Below are positions 25,790 to 35,979 of a DNA stretch of 64,000 nucleotides, in pieces. The stretch covers positions 30,755,855 to 30,819,854 of the forward strand of contig NC_054867.1 in assembly GCF_018320785.1 (NCBI RefSeq), written 5' to 3'. The stretch's first letter is position 1. Every line of letters begins with the position of its first letter. The notes under the pieces are model-generated. The model saw only the letters and a list, made by a program, of their open reading frames with translations, was not told where the DNA came from and did not search any database. Made by a program: the position numbers and the translations under genes. The stretch is from Cheilinus undulatus (lineage: Eukaryota > Chordata > Actinopteri > Labriformes > Labridae).

Positions 25790-26157
25790 TGACACAGCAC
25801 TGATTCACTGTGTAAAGTCTTTATTTGAAGCTGGAGGCTGCAAAAGGGTAACAGGAAAGTTGGTTAATGGGTGTTTTCCTAATTCTAAAGGGATGATACA
25901 TGTTAAAAAAAAAAAAAAAAAACTAAAGCGAGGTTGAATCAGCTTGTCCTCATAAAATCTATCTTCATAGAAATAGTCAGTATTTTAAAGACCAGTGATT
26001 AGACAACCAATTAGTCCCCTAAACGTACCAACAATTACTTGAATAAAGCTACTACTATACAACTTCTGCACATCTAAACAGTGCAGTTAAATTAAGTTTC
26101 AAAATATATACTTGAAGAACTCTGAAAAGATTATCTGATGTGCAATTTGCTAAGAGA
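25790..26157. other. Short spacer after sirt4
   Basis: This AT-rich spacer follows the sirt4 polyadenylation signal. It contains a run of A at 25906-25921. I see no gene or recognisable repeat. Confidence 0.5.
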
Positions 26158-27555
26158 TACAGCGCTTAACAAATTTATTAGACCACCTGTCATATTTGTC
26201 TCAAAGACCATCCAGCATCATGAAGTGCTTTAATATGGACTCTTTCATTTTCAGTGAGCTCTCCACGTTTTACCATTTTGAACAGGAATGAGGAATTTCA
26301 AACTGAATTCACCCTAATTTGAGTCAGCTCAAAGGGCTTCACTGAGAAGTCAGAAATGAATCAAGCATAACATTCAACCACTAAAAACTAATTTCTCTGT
26401 TCAGGAATGCAAGTCAGTAACTATAATTTGACATATTAATCAAGAAATAATCATGTGCTTTACTATTTTTTCAGTGTTTCTGTAAATCAGTAAATTTGAA
26501 ATTCATGGATAATAGAGCCAAACCGATATGGGATTTTTGGGGCAAGTGCTGATACCAATATTGGGAGCTAAAGAAAGCCGATATTCGATATATCGGCCGA
26601 TATATAAAATGAGAACATTAATATACACAGGATATATACTGTACATGAACACAAATTCTTATATTTATATTATCTTTGTTTATTTCACAAAGATGCAACT
26701 TAGATGACATTAAAACGCCGTGTAAAAGTCTTATATTAGATAATGGTGGACATGTGAATTAACAGTTGCATTTATCATTGTTTATTCTTGACTCCTCTAA
26801 GCAGTAGGAACGCAACTGGTTTACTACAACTACTACAATGCTTTGCATGTCAAACAAATATGGCTGCCCACTGAAGAAAGTCAAAGTACATGATCGAAAA
26901 TGGATAAAAAATGGATAAAAAGACACTAATTATCGGATGTAACAATGTGGATTTAATATCCAAAGACCCGTAAAAGTCACCAAAGTTCTGAGCTCGCTAC
27001 AACGGCGTCCTTTAGAGCTACAGAGACATTGATGGTCGCAAACAAATGGCAAAATGGTCAGCTTTCAGAGGAAAAAAGAGTAAGTTTCTATGACTCACCG
27101 TTGAAAAGTTATCATTTTTATAAACTGTGTCACATATTGTTGTATAGGACAACACTGTCCTCAGAGACTCTGGAAAGTCAGCCAAGTTCCGGGCTAACTA
27201 GAAAATGTTCTGTAAGAGCTACGAATGCTTGGAAGACATTACTAGGAAGGCACAACAGATCCGTGCCGCATGAGCTCTTAGAGTTGAAATATCGGCTACA
27301 TATCGGCCGATGTTGATTAATCTGTGATACGCTATAATCGGCCCACCAATCAATCGGTCGGGCTCTAATGGATAACAATAATTATATTTTAGCATTAAAA
27401 TTATCATTTGGGTTAAAGAGCTTCTACATATTGATGTAGTAACCATAGCAGAAACATAAAAAATGATTTTGGTAATTACCAACGCTGTTTAGGGCAGCTG
27501 TGTCATAAACCTTACTTTGGTTAGGGTGGTCTAATAAATTTTTTAAGCACTGTAC
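26158..27555. mobile_element. Tc1/mariner-type MITE split by a hAT insertion
   Basis: The outer ends are inverted repeats (ACAGCGCTTAACAAATTTAT on the left; the reverse of AAATTTTTTAAGCACTGTA on the right). Without the inserted hAT at 26513-27367 the element is about 540 bp. A shorter relative, in the opposite orientation, lies at 42576-42959. It does not encode a protein. Confidence 0.8.
26513..27367. mobile_element. hAT-type non-autonomous element with exact 8-bp target duplication
   Basis: The element runs 855 bp and begins TAGAGCCAAACCGAT; its reversed right end is TAGAGCCCGACCGAT. It is flanked by the same 8 bases, ATGGATAA, at 26505-26512 and 27368-27375. It holds several near-palindromic ATCGGCCGATAT blocks. 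There is no transposase. The intact duplication shows that it landed in the surrounding MITE. Confidence 0.9.
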
Positions 27556-27717
27556 ATAATCAGAAAAAAATTCAATTTTTAAATATAATAAACTGTAGTT
27601 GCTTCTGTCTTTATGTAGGAAATGTTTGTCTGCAGGGGATTGAATAAAACCCCACATTCAGAAACAATCAGCTGAGTTTATGTGGTTAATAAGTAAAAAA
27701 AAAACATTTTCCAACCA

Positions 27718-27723
27718 TTTATT
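27718..27723 (-). terminator. Polyadenylation signal of the C1orf74 homologue
   Basis: AATAAA on the minus strand lies 27 bp beyond the stop codon at 27750, implying a very short 3' UTR. Confidence 0.6.
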
Positions 27724-27749
27724 AAGGACAAACACACTGCATATTAGCA

Positions 27750-28541
27750 TCACAAACAGACTGAGGGCAGAGTGACTGTGGACTGACAAACTGTGAGGTC
27801 CTTCAGGACATTTTGCTGCTTAAATCCTTCCTGTAAACAAAACCTCCAGTTTTCCAGCTGGATCTGCATCTCTTCTAGCAGAGCAGAGGGGACACTGAAG
27901 GAGTAAAGACAACATCTGTGGTCTGCTGTGTCCACTTGATATGTTGCTGAGGCTGTTGTCACGGTCAGCGGAGTCATAGATAAACAGTTCTCAAAACTTG
28001 TGGTCTGATCGAACCAGTATGTGATGGGGTAACCCAACAGAAGACCAAACACTGTGCATAGATTCCATTCCTCTGCTTTCTCCCTGACATAGTAAGGTTT
28101 TTCAGCCTCCTTCAGGTACTGGATCTCTCTTAGGAGTAGCAGTAAATCCTGCGTCATGCTCTTCAGCTCTGCTCTTAGCGGGTCAGCAATGGTGGGCTTC
28201 TCCAGTGAGTGGCAAATGTCAACGACAGCCACGTTTCTGCGATCAATCAGCTGCTCAACATTCATTCTGGCTGTGACTGGATTTACAACCAGAGTGTTTC
28301 CGTTTAACTCAAGAGTGAGAAGTGATTCAGACACAAGCTGGGAGGACTGCAGGGAGCTCAAATACCGTTGCACCTGATCTGCCCTCGCCCCATTGCTGTC
28401 GTACAATAAAGCTGGTTTCAAACCTAGACCTACAGCAGAGACCTGAGCCGCCAGGTCCAGACTCTGACAGACAGACAGGGATTTTCTACCAGCTGACAGA
28501 TGTTTACGAGCAGCAGCAACAAAGAGTTCCTGCGTGGACAT
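27750..28541 (-). CDS. C1orf74 homologue (UPF0739 family), 263 aa, single coding exon
   Basis: The single uninterrupted frame fits the human gene, which is also coded by one exon (269 aa). I place the start at MSTQELFVAAARKHLSAG; an in-frame ATG 36 codons upstream adds a segment with no conservation that I recognise. Conserved-looking stretches include KPALLYDSNG, EEWNLCTVFGLLLGYPITYW and VNPVTARMNVEQL. There is no signal peptide or membrane helix. No function is known for the family, so none is assigned. The gene begins about 230 bp beyond the 3' end of tomm6 on the same strand, so its promoter must be compact. The family call rests on remembered resemblance, hence the reduced confidence. 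Confidence 0.72.
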   Translation of the reverse strand: MSTQELFVAAARKHLSAGRKSLSVCQSLDLAAQVSAVGLGLKPALLYDSNGARADQVQRYLSSLQSSQLVSESLLTLELNGNTLVVNPVTARMNVEQLIDRRNVAVVDICHSLEKPTIADPLRAELKSMTQDLLLLLREIQYLKEAEKPYYVREKAEEWNLCTVFGLLLGYPITYWFDQTTSFENCLSMTPLTVTTASATYQVDTADHRCCLYSFSVPSALLEEMQIQLENWRFCLQEGFKQQNVLKDLTVCQSTVTLPSVCL

Positions 28542-28789
28542 AGCAGCGGAAATTGTTTTGCAAAATAAAGACAGTTTGACTACCAAACACTTTTTGAGGG
28601 TTTCACAAACACGGATATTACAGAACCTTTTTCCTGAATACAAAAACATATAAAGACAAAAACAAAAAACTATTTTGACGGCATTTATGATAAGATGAAA
28701 GATGTTTAACTGAAAGCTAATTCAGGTCAGCATTTTCCCGAACAAATTTAAGTAGTTGTTAAAGTTTCATTCTTGTCTGTTGTTTCTTC

Positions 28790-28807
28790 TTTATTGGTCC
28801 GAGACAC
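28790..28807 (-). terminator. Probable tomm6 terminal 3' UTR exon start with AATAAA
   Basis: On the minus strand an acceptor (TTCTTTCAG) at 28808-28809 precedes a short exon containing AATAAA at 28790-28795. A matching donor (GATG|GTAAGC) lies 22 nt after the tomm6 stop, at 29150-29151. Together they suggest a 3' UTR intron. Confidence 0.5.
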
Positions 28808-29173
28808 CTGAAAGAACAGAAATAAGGAGTAATACAAACTGAAAACAAAAAGTAGAGAAGATTTGGCACATTTTTCATGGGCGCAACCCACATACTACGC
28901 TCTGCTGCTCATCCCACAAATGCATGATCCTTACAAATGTGGCATCATTTAAAAGGGTAATAAACAGGCTTCCAATGGTATAAGATTTATTACCAAGAAG
29001 CACTGTTACAACAAAGAAATAATGTACCAAACACAAATTACCTTACTTTTTGTTTTAAGTTTATTTGAAAAAAGTGAATTAGAACCTCGGCATCACGAAA
29101 AAATATCTTCAGCAGTACATTATTTAAAGTAAATAAAAATTATGAGCTTACCATCATCCTGGTTTTGACAGGG

Positions 29174-31092
29174 TTATGTGACAGGCTGAGGAGACATTAG
29201 GTCAAAATCTGACAAATTTCTTGCAACCCAAACACCAGCTGCAAACAATCCCAGGTTGACCAGGAGGTTCCTGAAGACAAGAAATAACATTTAACTTTAG
29301 GCCTGTTGTGTGAGACTTATGTCTCCCTCTAGGAGTTAAAGTTATTGCACAATCACTGACGAACCATGCTTAAGAATTTTCTGTCATTGACCTTTACGTA
29401 CTTAAGAGGGATAAAGAGCTGCACTACTGGTTATTGTTTTTGCCCTTGCAATGGACTGGTAGGGGTGTATCAGGAATCACTCTACATGATGGTAGCAGAC
29501 TTAGCATGCATAAGCTGCACTTTATTTTTAAGCTAAGTGCTTCAACACACAGTCAGTGACTATTGTCAGGTAAACCTGCTAGAACTGGTATAAACGACCC
29601 GCTAGACCACTGTGGACTGTGTTGATTTTTTTCTAGAAACATAGTGAGGATGGATGGTAAAATACAGAAAATTGCAACCATCATCCTAGAGTGCAAGAGC
29701 ACAGAAAATTAAAAAACAGAAGGAGGAGCATTATTTTTAGCATAAGATGATTTACTGGAGGGACAATGATGTACGCTCTTCTCTCCATGGATGGTGATTA
29801 TATATACAGACCTCAAAAAGAAGAAATGGTCCACAAATACCTGGGTGGCCTCACCTAAATGTTGCCTCTGTGTGGTAAACACCGCTTTTGAAACCATGTT
29901 TTTTGCATTTTCTATTGTTTTTTTGTTTTTGTTTTTTTAATTCATGGATTAATTGTGCTAGAAATATTGAAACTTCAAACAAGAACTGCTAGTCAAATTT
30001 AACCCAAAAGTTGCCATGGGTTAAAAGGAGTGAGCACTGACTAACTTGCACCAAAGTGCACTTTCACCAGACAGCTGCAAACATGTGAAAAGATTTTCCT
30101 GCAATTTACAGTTCAAAGTGATCCAATATTGGGTGGCCAGGGCCTCTATGTTTTGTTGCTATAGCATCAGAACAGGTACTGAAGTAATTTCCTTCTTATT
30201 TGCATCTTCTGTAAGTTTAGGATTTTGCTATAATGACACCATTCCTTGGAAAAAAATAAATAAATAAAAACAATCTTCTTGGGGCACATATGGCTTAGTG
30301 GTAAAGTCGTGCCCCACGTATGTGGGCGGCCCAGGTTTCAGCCTGTGGCTCCTTTCCTGCATGTCTCCCCATCTCTCACATCATTGTTTCTGACTCTATC
30401 CACTGTCCTCCTCTGTCAAATAAAGTTAAAAGCCTGAAACATACCTTTAAAAATCTTCTTACCTTTTTGTAGATTTTAAGATAGGTAATTACACTGTTAA
30501 AAGTTAACATTTCAGATCACACCAAACATAATCAGGAATTTCTCTTTACATTTGTTTATAACAGACTGTCATAGCTGCCTATCCATCCAGATCATTTACC
30601 AATATCATATCATTAAAGTTTAACAATTCATGCCTTGTAGATTTATTCTAATGTACACAAGATTTTCTTTAATACAAATCCTCTGAATCCAGATCATAAA
30701 GTATGACCCACAAAGGTCATTCAGTCAGCACTACTTTATTTTAATATTAGTTTCCAGAGCTACTAAACCGTTCGTTGACATAATAGGGCTAAAGCTCTCT
30801 GTTGTTGTATCCCGGTGCTGATACCAGTTTTACCTGGCTTGTGATCTCGCAGTAACAGTTTTGAGGAATCACAGATACTACAGAGTTTGGGCAACGCAAG
30901 GCCAAATCTCACAGGGTGCTAACATTAGCCACAAGGGCACCGACCACACCGATTAATCACATCAAAATTGCGCGGCACTGGATTGGAGACTCACCTTCTG
31001 AAGTCGTTTCTGTCTGTTGCGAACCGACAAGCCGAACTGATCCAGTCCATCACACCGGAGGAAGACCCCTTTTTGCCGTTTGCTCCACTCAT
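29174..31092 (-). CDS. tomm6: Mitochondrial import receptor subunit TOM6, 64 aa
   Basis: Small outer-membrane subunit that stabilises the TOM translocase around TOM40. Coding exons are 31092-30995 and 29270-29174, joined in frame at GT/AG sites (195 nt). The product begins MSGANGKKGSSSGVMDWISS, followed by the family signature CRFATDRNDFRRN. The hydrophobic anchor LGLFAAGVWVARNLSD follows, and the protein ends DLMSPQPVT. Human TOM6 is 74 aa and shares the FATDRNDFRRN and LGLFAAGVW blocks. The frame is open 29 codons upstream of the chosen Met, but only the internal Met starts the compact product typical of the family. The gene is divergent from uqcc2 with 154 bp between start codons. It is too short and too split to appear as one open frame, but the two exons match unambiguously. 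Confidence 0.94.
30281..30445 (+). repeat. tRNA-derived SINE in tomm6 intron
   Basis: The head has an A-box-like TGGCTTAGTGGTAAAG and a degenerate B box (GGTTTCAGCCT). The body TCCTTTCCTGCATGTCTCCC and the tail CTATCCACTGTCC then AATAAAG-like sequence match copies at 905-1045 and 58545-58700. Confidence 0.7.
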
Positions 31093-31246
31093 CTTGCCAA
31101 TGTGCGGTGTAACGACAGCAACAGCAACGAGGGGGTGCGAAATGGTCAGAAAGGAAACGGAAGAGTTTCGATGTGGCACAAGTACGGCGTGCGATGAGGC
31201 TCAAACTTCAGACGTTCCAATGCGATAATAAATTACATACCTAAAG
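31093..31246. promoter_or_regulatory. Shared bidirectional promoter of tomm6 and uqcc2
   Basis: Only 154 bp separate the two start codons, so both transcription starts must lie in or next to this interval. The local sequence is richer in CpG than the surroundings (for example GTACGGCGTGCGATGAGG) and has no obvious TATA box. Bidirectional use is inferred from gene arrangement. Confidence 0.75.
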
Positions 31247-34200
31247 ATGTCTGCCACCAGGTATCGTCGGTTTTTGAAGCTGTGTGAAGAATGGCCAAAG
31301 GACGAATCAAAGAAAGGCCGGGATTTGGGGACGTTTCTTCGACAGAGAGTGGCTGCAGCTTTCCGCGAGGGTGAAAATACACAGGTGCGTGGGTCATTAA
31401 CGACATAACGGCTGCTAACTGCCGCTGCTAACGTTAGCTACGCAACAGACTGAGCTAAGAGGATCACTGGTAACAAGCTCGACCTTGGCTGCCTTAGTCA
31501 GTAATTTAAACCTAAAACTTTAGTTTGTTTTGTGTATCAAAATACTCAAGGGGACGTCTGATGTTATAAGGACTCTCCAAATTTCTATTCGATAATTATC
31601 TTCATTGCACGGACCAACTAGAAAAAAAACAAGCTGGTGTAACCAGTGTTTCATAAGTGATAGAGGAAAGCAACCAATACACTTTGCAGGTAGTTCGAGT
31701 TCTACACCTAAGTAATCTAATTTAAAGCAGCTATATATAAACGATATTTCTCTTTTGACGAAATTTAGTCAAAATTAATGGTAGTTATACAAGTCAGACA
31801 GATATTAGTGTAAAATAACATAGCCAGATATTTTTTATTTTGCATAACAAAAGAAAATTTTTAACTTAGAGATGCTGAATACAGTAAATTTTAGGATCTG
31901 TTTGTGGAGTTAAGCTGTGGAACAGACGGAGAGCTGACATGATAATAAATTTCAGGCATAATTCTGTTTATACAATGGTATAAAAAATGGTTCTTAAGAT
32001 GTACCACAATGAACAATTATCATAAGGTGTTTGGTATTTGAATTGAAATGTTGCAGTCCATAGTGAATATGTATGTACAGCATGTACTAGTGCTTCGAAC
32101 AAAATTGAATATCATGGGAAAGTTCTTTTTTTTTCCTGTGATTTAATTCAAAAAGCCAAACTTCTAAATATTCCAGAGTCGTCTCATACAAATTGAAATA
32201 TTAAGACTTTTATTGCCTTAATATTAATGATAATAACTTACACCTCACCAAAATCATAAAATCTACCATCTCAAAATATTAGATTATCACAAAATACCAG
32301 TACATAAGAAAGAGTTATAACACATAAATGTTGACGTGTGAAATTCTGCTTATTTATCCACTCATTACATGGTCTGGCTCTTTTTGCATGAATAACTGCA
32401 TTGTTATGATGTGGCATGGAGCCAATCTGTGTGTGGCCCTGCAAGGGTGTTATGAAGCCTCAAGTGTCCTTGATAGTAGCCTTCAGCTGATCTATTGTTG
32501 AGTCTGGTATCTCTTATCCTCCCCTTGATATTTTCTCAAAGATTCTCTATAGAGTTGAGCTGACCAATCAAACACAGTATCACCATGGTCAGCAAAACAA
32601 TTTCTGGTAGTTTTGGCTTCACTGTGGGCAGGTGCCAAGTCCTTCTGGAAAAGGAAGTCAGAATCTCCATAAATCTCAGCAGATGGAAACATGAAGTGCT
32701 CTAAAATCCTGTGGTAGATGGCTGACAGTGTTGAATCTGGATGTTGTAAAGCACAGTAGACCAACAGTAGTAGATGACATGGCTCCCGAAACCATCACTG
32801 ACTATGGAAATGGAAAACACTGGACATCAAGCACCTTGGATTCTGTGCCTCTCAGGTCTCTCTCCAGACTAGGGATGGGAACAATTAATCGATGATAGGT
32901 TAATTGGTCGTTAAGAATTTGGTCGATCACGAGGAATTTAGTCGATCTGATGTTGGCTTTTGTTTTTGTTTGTTGGTTGGATTTTTTTAATGAGACCCGC
33001 TCTCTCTTATATCATGGGCTATTGACTTTGGAATCCTTCTAACTTTATTTTGAGTAAAAAAATGGCAGCCAACTAAGACTATTGTTTGTTGTGGTTGTTT
33101 TGGGGTTTGAATAGTTTTTTGAGATGCCTGCATATTTTTTTTTGCGCATCCCTGTGATAGGTAATACAATAGACATGCCTTGTTTATAATTACGAGCCCT
33201 TGGCTTTCAAAGGGTGAAATAAAGAAATCATTAAGAAACAGAGTCATTAGTTTCCTGTTTTTGTTTATAGGGAAATGTTATACATACACATACACACACG
33301 CACACACATACATATCCCCATGTATGTATGTATGTTTTTATACATACATAATGGTTAATCAGTTAATTGATCATTAACATTATAGATGCTTGAGGTGGCA
33401 GGTTTCTTCCAAACGCCCATCCCTACTCCAGACTCTGGGACCTTGGTTTCCAAATGAAATTCAAAAGTTACTTTCATCTGAAAACAGGACTTTAGACCAC
33501 TGAGCAATGGTCCAGATCTTTTTCTCCTTAGCTTATGACATCTGTGGTTCAGGAGTGGCTTGACACTAGGAATACAACACTTGTAGCCCACTTTCAGGAC
33601 CCGTCTGTGTGTGGTGGCTCTTGATACACTGACTTTAGCTTCAGTCCACTCCATAGGAAGCCCCCAGAGTTCTTGAATCTGCTTTGTTTGACAATCCTCT
33701 GAAGGCTGTGCCTGTTGCTTGTACATCTTTTCTTACCACACTTTTCTATTCCAGTCAACTTTCCATGAATACGCTGTGAAACCTGCCCTTTCAGCAATGG
33801 CCTTCTGTGGCTTACCATCCTTGTGAAGGGTGTCAGTAGTTGTCCTCTGGACATTTGTCAAGTCAGTCGTCTTCTCCATGATTGTGGTTGTGTGTATTGA
33901 ACCCGAATGAGAATGAAGGTTCAGGAAACCCCTACAAATTTGACTTTTCCACAATATTCTAGTATTTGAGATAGTGGATTTTAGATTTTTGGGAATGTTA
34001 AGCCATAATCATCAAGTTCAAAATAAATAAGAGTGGAAATATTTCACTTTGTCAGAGATGAATCTAGAATTTCTGAAAATGTAACTTTCTGAAGTAAATC
34101 ATGGAAAAAATGAAGTTCTGCTTGACATTCTTATTTTTTGAGATGCACTTGCAGTTAAAACCTTTTTGAATGAATTTTAGGGGGTACTGGGAAACTCATT

Positions 34201-35157
34201 TCACAGTAAGATATGTTTTCAGTCCACAGCAAAAATTAAGGAATTGGCCTCACCGTTCCTATACTTTTGGAGGGGAGTGTATGTCTGCGTGGAGCTTGCA
34301 TGTGTTTTTTCTTTGTGCTACATTGAGAATTTGTGTTTCTTGCTCTTAACATTTTTTTCAATTGATGAATTTTTCTCACTAGATCTCAGATCCAGAGAAA
34401 TGTGACCAGATGTATGAAAGTTTGGCCCGGATTAATGGAAACGTATACAGACAACGAGTAAGCACAGTATACATGCATATAAATCTCACGTGATTCTGGG
34501 ACAAAGATCTGTAAATCATTTTCTCGTCTTCATTGTGTTGATTAAGGATTTTTTTTTTTTCAGGACTGTCTGTAACATTAACTTTGCATGCAAAGAAATT
34601 AACTTAGCCCTTGTATCCAAGACTGTAGTTTTGGCTGCTATCCTTTTAGTATCATTCATACAGTATTTTATAGTTAGTACAAAGGTCTTTTATTACTAAA
34701 CACTGACCCACTTGGAAAAGCAATTTGTCTTTTCTGTTGTGTTTAATTTCTGCTGCAGCTTAGAAATGCCTGTTACTGTGTCACATGCCTTTAGGTCATA
34801 GATGATCTGAACCAGCTCATTTTCACTCAGTCAAGTAGTTCAGTGTGGTTCAGTGAGAAAAATAAGCCCTATTTTATGTGTCTTTGTGTCTGTTCACAGT
34901 TTCCTCGTGTACGAGAAACAAGCTTTACTGGAGTCACTGCAGAAGAGTGTCGAGTGCTTTTGTCAGGTACCACAAATCAAATAAAATTTTTAGGTTTGTG
35001 TTGATAAAACAGGGTAGTTATAGTGAACTTTTTTTCTCTTTGTGATGCAGGGAGCGTGCAACAGATGGATGAAGAAAAGAAGGGTTTGTGGAAGACATTA
35101 ATGGAAAGATTCTCCAAATCACCTGAAGACACTCCAGAAAAAGCTCCTGAAAAATAA
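31247..35157 (+). CDS. uqcc2: Ubiquinol-cytochrome c reductase assembly factor 2, 128 aa
   Basis: Mitochondrial nucleoid/matrix protein needed, with UQCC1, for cytochrome b synthesis and complex III assembly. Exons 31247-31384, 34383-34457, 34900-34966 and 35051-35157 join in frame (387 nt). The product begins [20 protein letters not shown] and continues [21 protein letters not shown], then [11 protein letters not shown] and [11 protein letters not shown], matching human UQCC2 (126 aa) nearly block for block. The C-terminal tail is Lys/Glu-rich. Intron 1 (about 3 kb) is swollen by a Tc1 relic that itself carries a hAT insertion. AATAAA lies at 35202-35207. All exons look intact. Confidence 0.95.
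32087..34152 (-). mobile_element. Decayed Tc1 transposon in uqcc2 intron 1, interrupted by hAT
   Basis: The terminal repeats are eroded but recognisable (right end reversed: CAAGTGCATCTCAAAAAATA). Minus-strand transposase pieces remain: an N-terminal helix-turn-helix part near 33730-33890 ([20 protein letters not shown]) and a DDE part near 32510-32760 ([34 protein letters not shown]). The frame is broken several times, so the copy is inactive. It is related to the snapback element at 11332 but much older. Confidence 0.85.
32870..33425. mobile_element. hAT-type MITE nested in the Tc1 relic
   Basis: The element is 556 bp with terminal repeats TAGGGATGGG and CCCATCCCTA. It is flanked by the same 8 bases, CTCCAGAC, at 32862-32869 and 33426-33433, which is the hAT target-site signature. 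Near both ends are TTAATCGATnA-type blocks. A CA/TA-rich microsatellite (33281-33353) lies inside. It has no coding capacity. Confidence 0.88.
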
Positions 35158-35244
35158 CTTTACTCTTGATTTCCTCTTTCTGTTTCCTTTGCATGTATAG
35201 AAATAAAGTTTATTGTTGGTATCTTTATGAACTTGTGTCATTTT

Positions 35245-35975
35245 TACCTCCGCCGAGGAGGTTATGTGATCAGCAGGGTTTGTTAGTTAGTTACTTTGTT
35301 TGTTTGTTTGCAACATAACTCACAAAGTTGTTTGACGGATTTTGATGAAATTTTCAGGAAATGTCAGAAATGGCATAAAGAAGAACTGATTAGATTTTGG
35401 GACTGATCCGGATCACCGTCTGGATCCAGGATTTTTTTTAAGGATTCTGCACTATTGGGAGATAGGGCTAACGGCAGAGGTCTGCGCTGTTACCACTTTA
35501 CACCAGGAGATGTTGGACATGAGTAACTTTAATCCCAGGAGCATTTTTGGGTGTGTTTCTATTCAAAGTTTTGGAGTTTATAGAGTTTGAAAGACGCATA
35601 CCCGGTCGAGGAGACAAGTTGGAGCATAACAGAGAGAAAGACAGTAAATTGTAGCAAGAATACTCATAATGCTGGGAGGAATAGAGGAATATTCACTCTC
35701 TGCCATGACTTCCATTCATCCAGTGAGACCATGGGTGAGACTGTCAGTGCATCTGTTGGCACCGCCAGGCAACGCTTCTGCCATGACGCTTGACACATAG
35801 GAAAGCCGGTGCTTTACCTCAACATATTTCTACCCCACCGGGGAGGGAGTAACTGGCGAATGCTGTGGTGGGGGGGGGCACATGGAGACAGATCCAGGAA
35901 TTTTTTAAAGGATTCTTCACTAGTGGAAAATAGGGCTAATGGCGGAAGTCTGCGCTCTCAAGAGTTGCTTTTGTA
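35245..35975. repeat. Two partial copies of a CCTCCGCC-type interspersed repeat around a 370-bp middle
   Basis: The block at 35245-35495 begins TACCTCCGCCGAGGAGGTTA and includes GATCCGGATCACCG and GATAGGGCTAACGGCAGAGG. The end of the same repeat recurs at 35890-35970 (GATCCAGGAATTTTTTAAAG, AATAGGGCTAATGGCGGAAG). The 370 bp between them is of unknown origin. This is a widespread fish repeat; I do not assign its class. Confidence 0.55.
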
Positions 35976-35979
35976 GTTG

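Noticed and set aside
28542-28649. Upstream in-frame ATG adding 36 residues to the C1orf74 homologue
   Set aside because: The extension is not like the family N terminus, and the start at 28541 gives a length (263 aa) close to human (269 aa).
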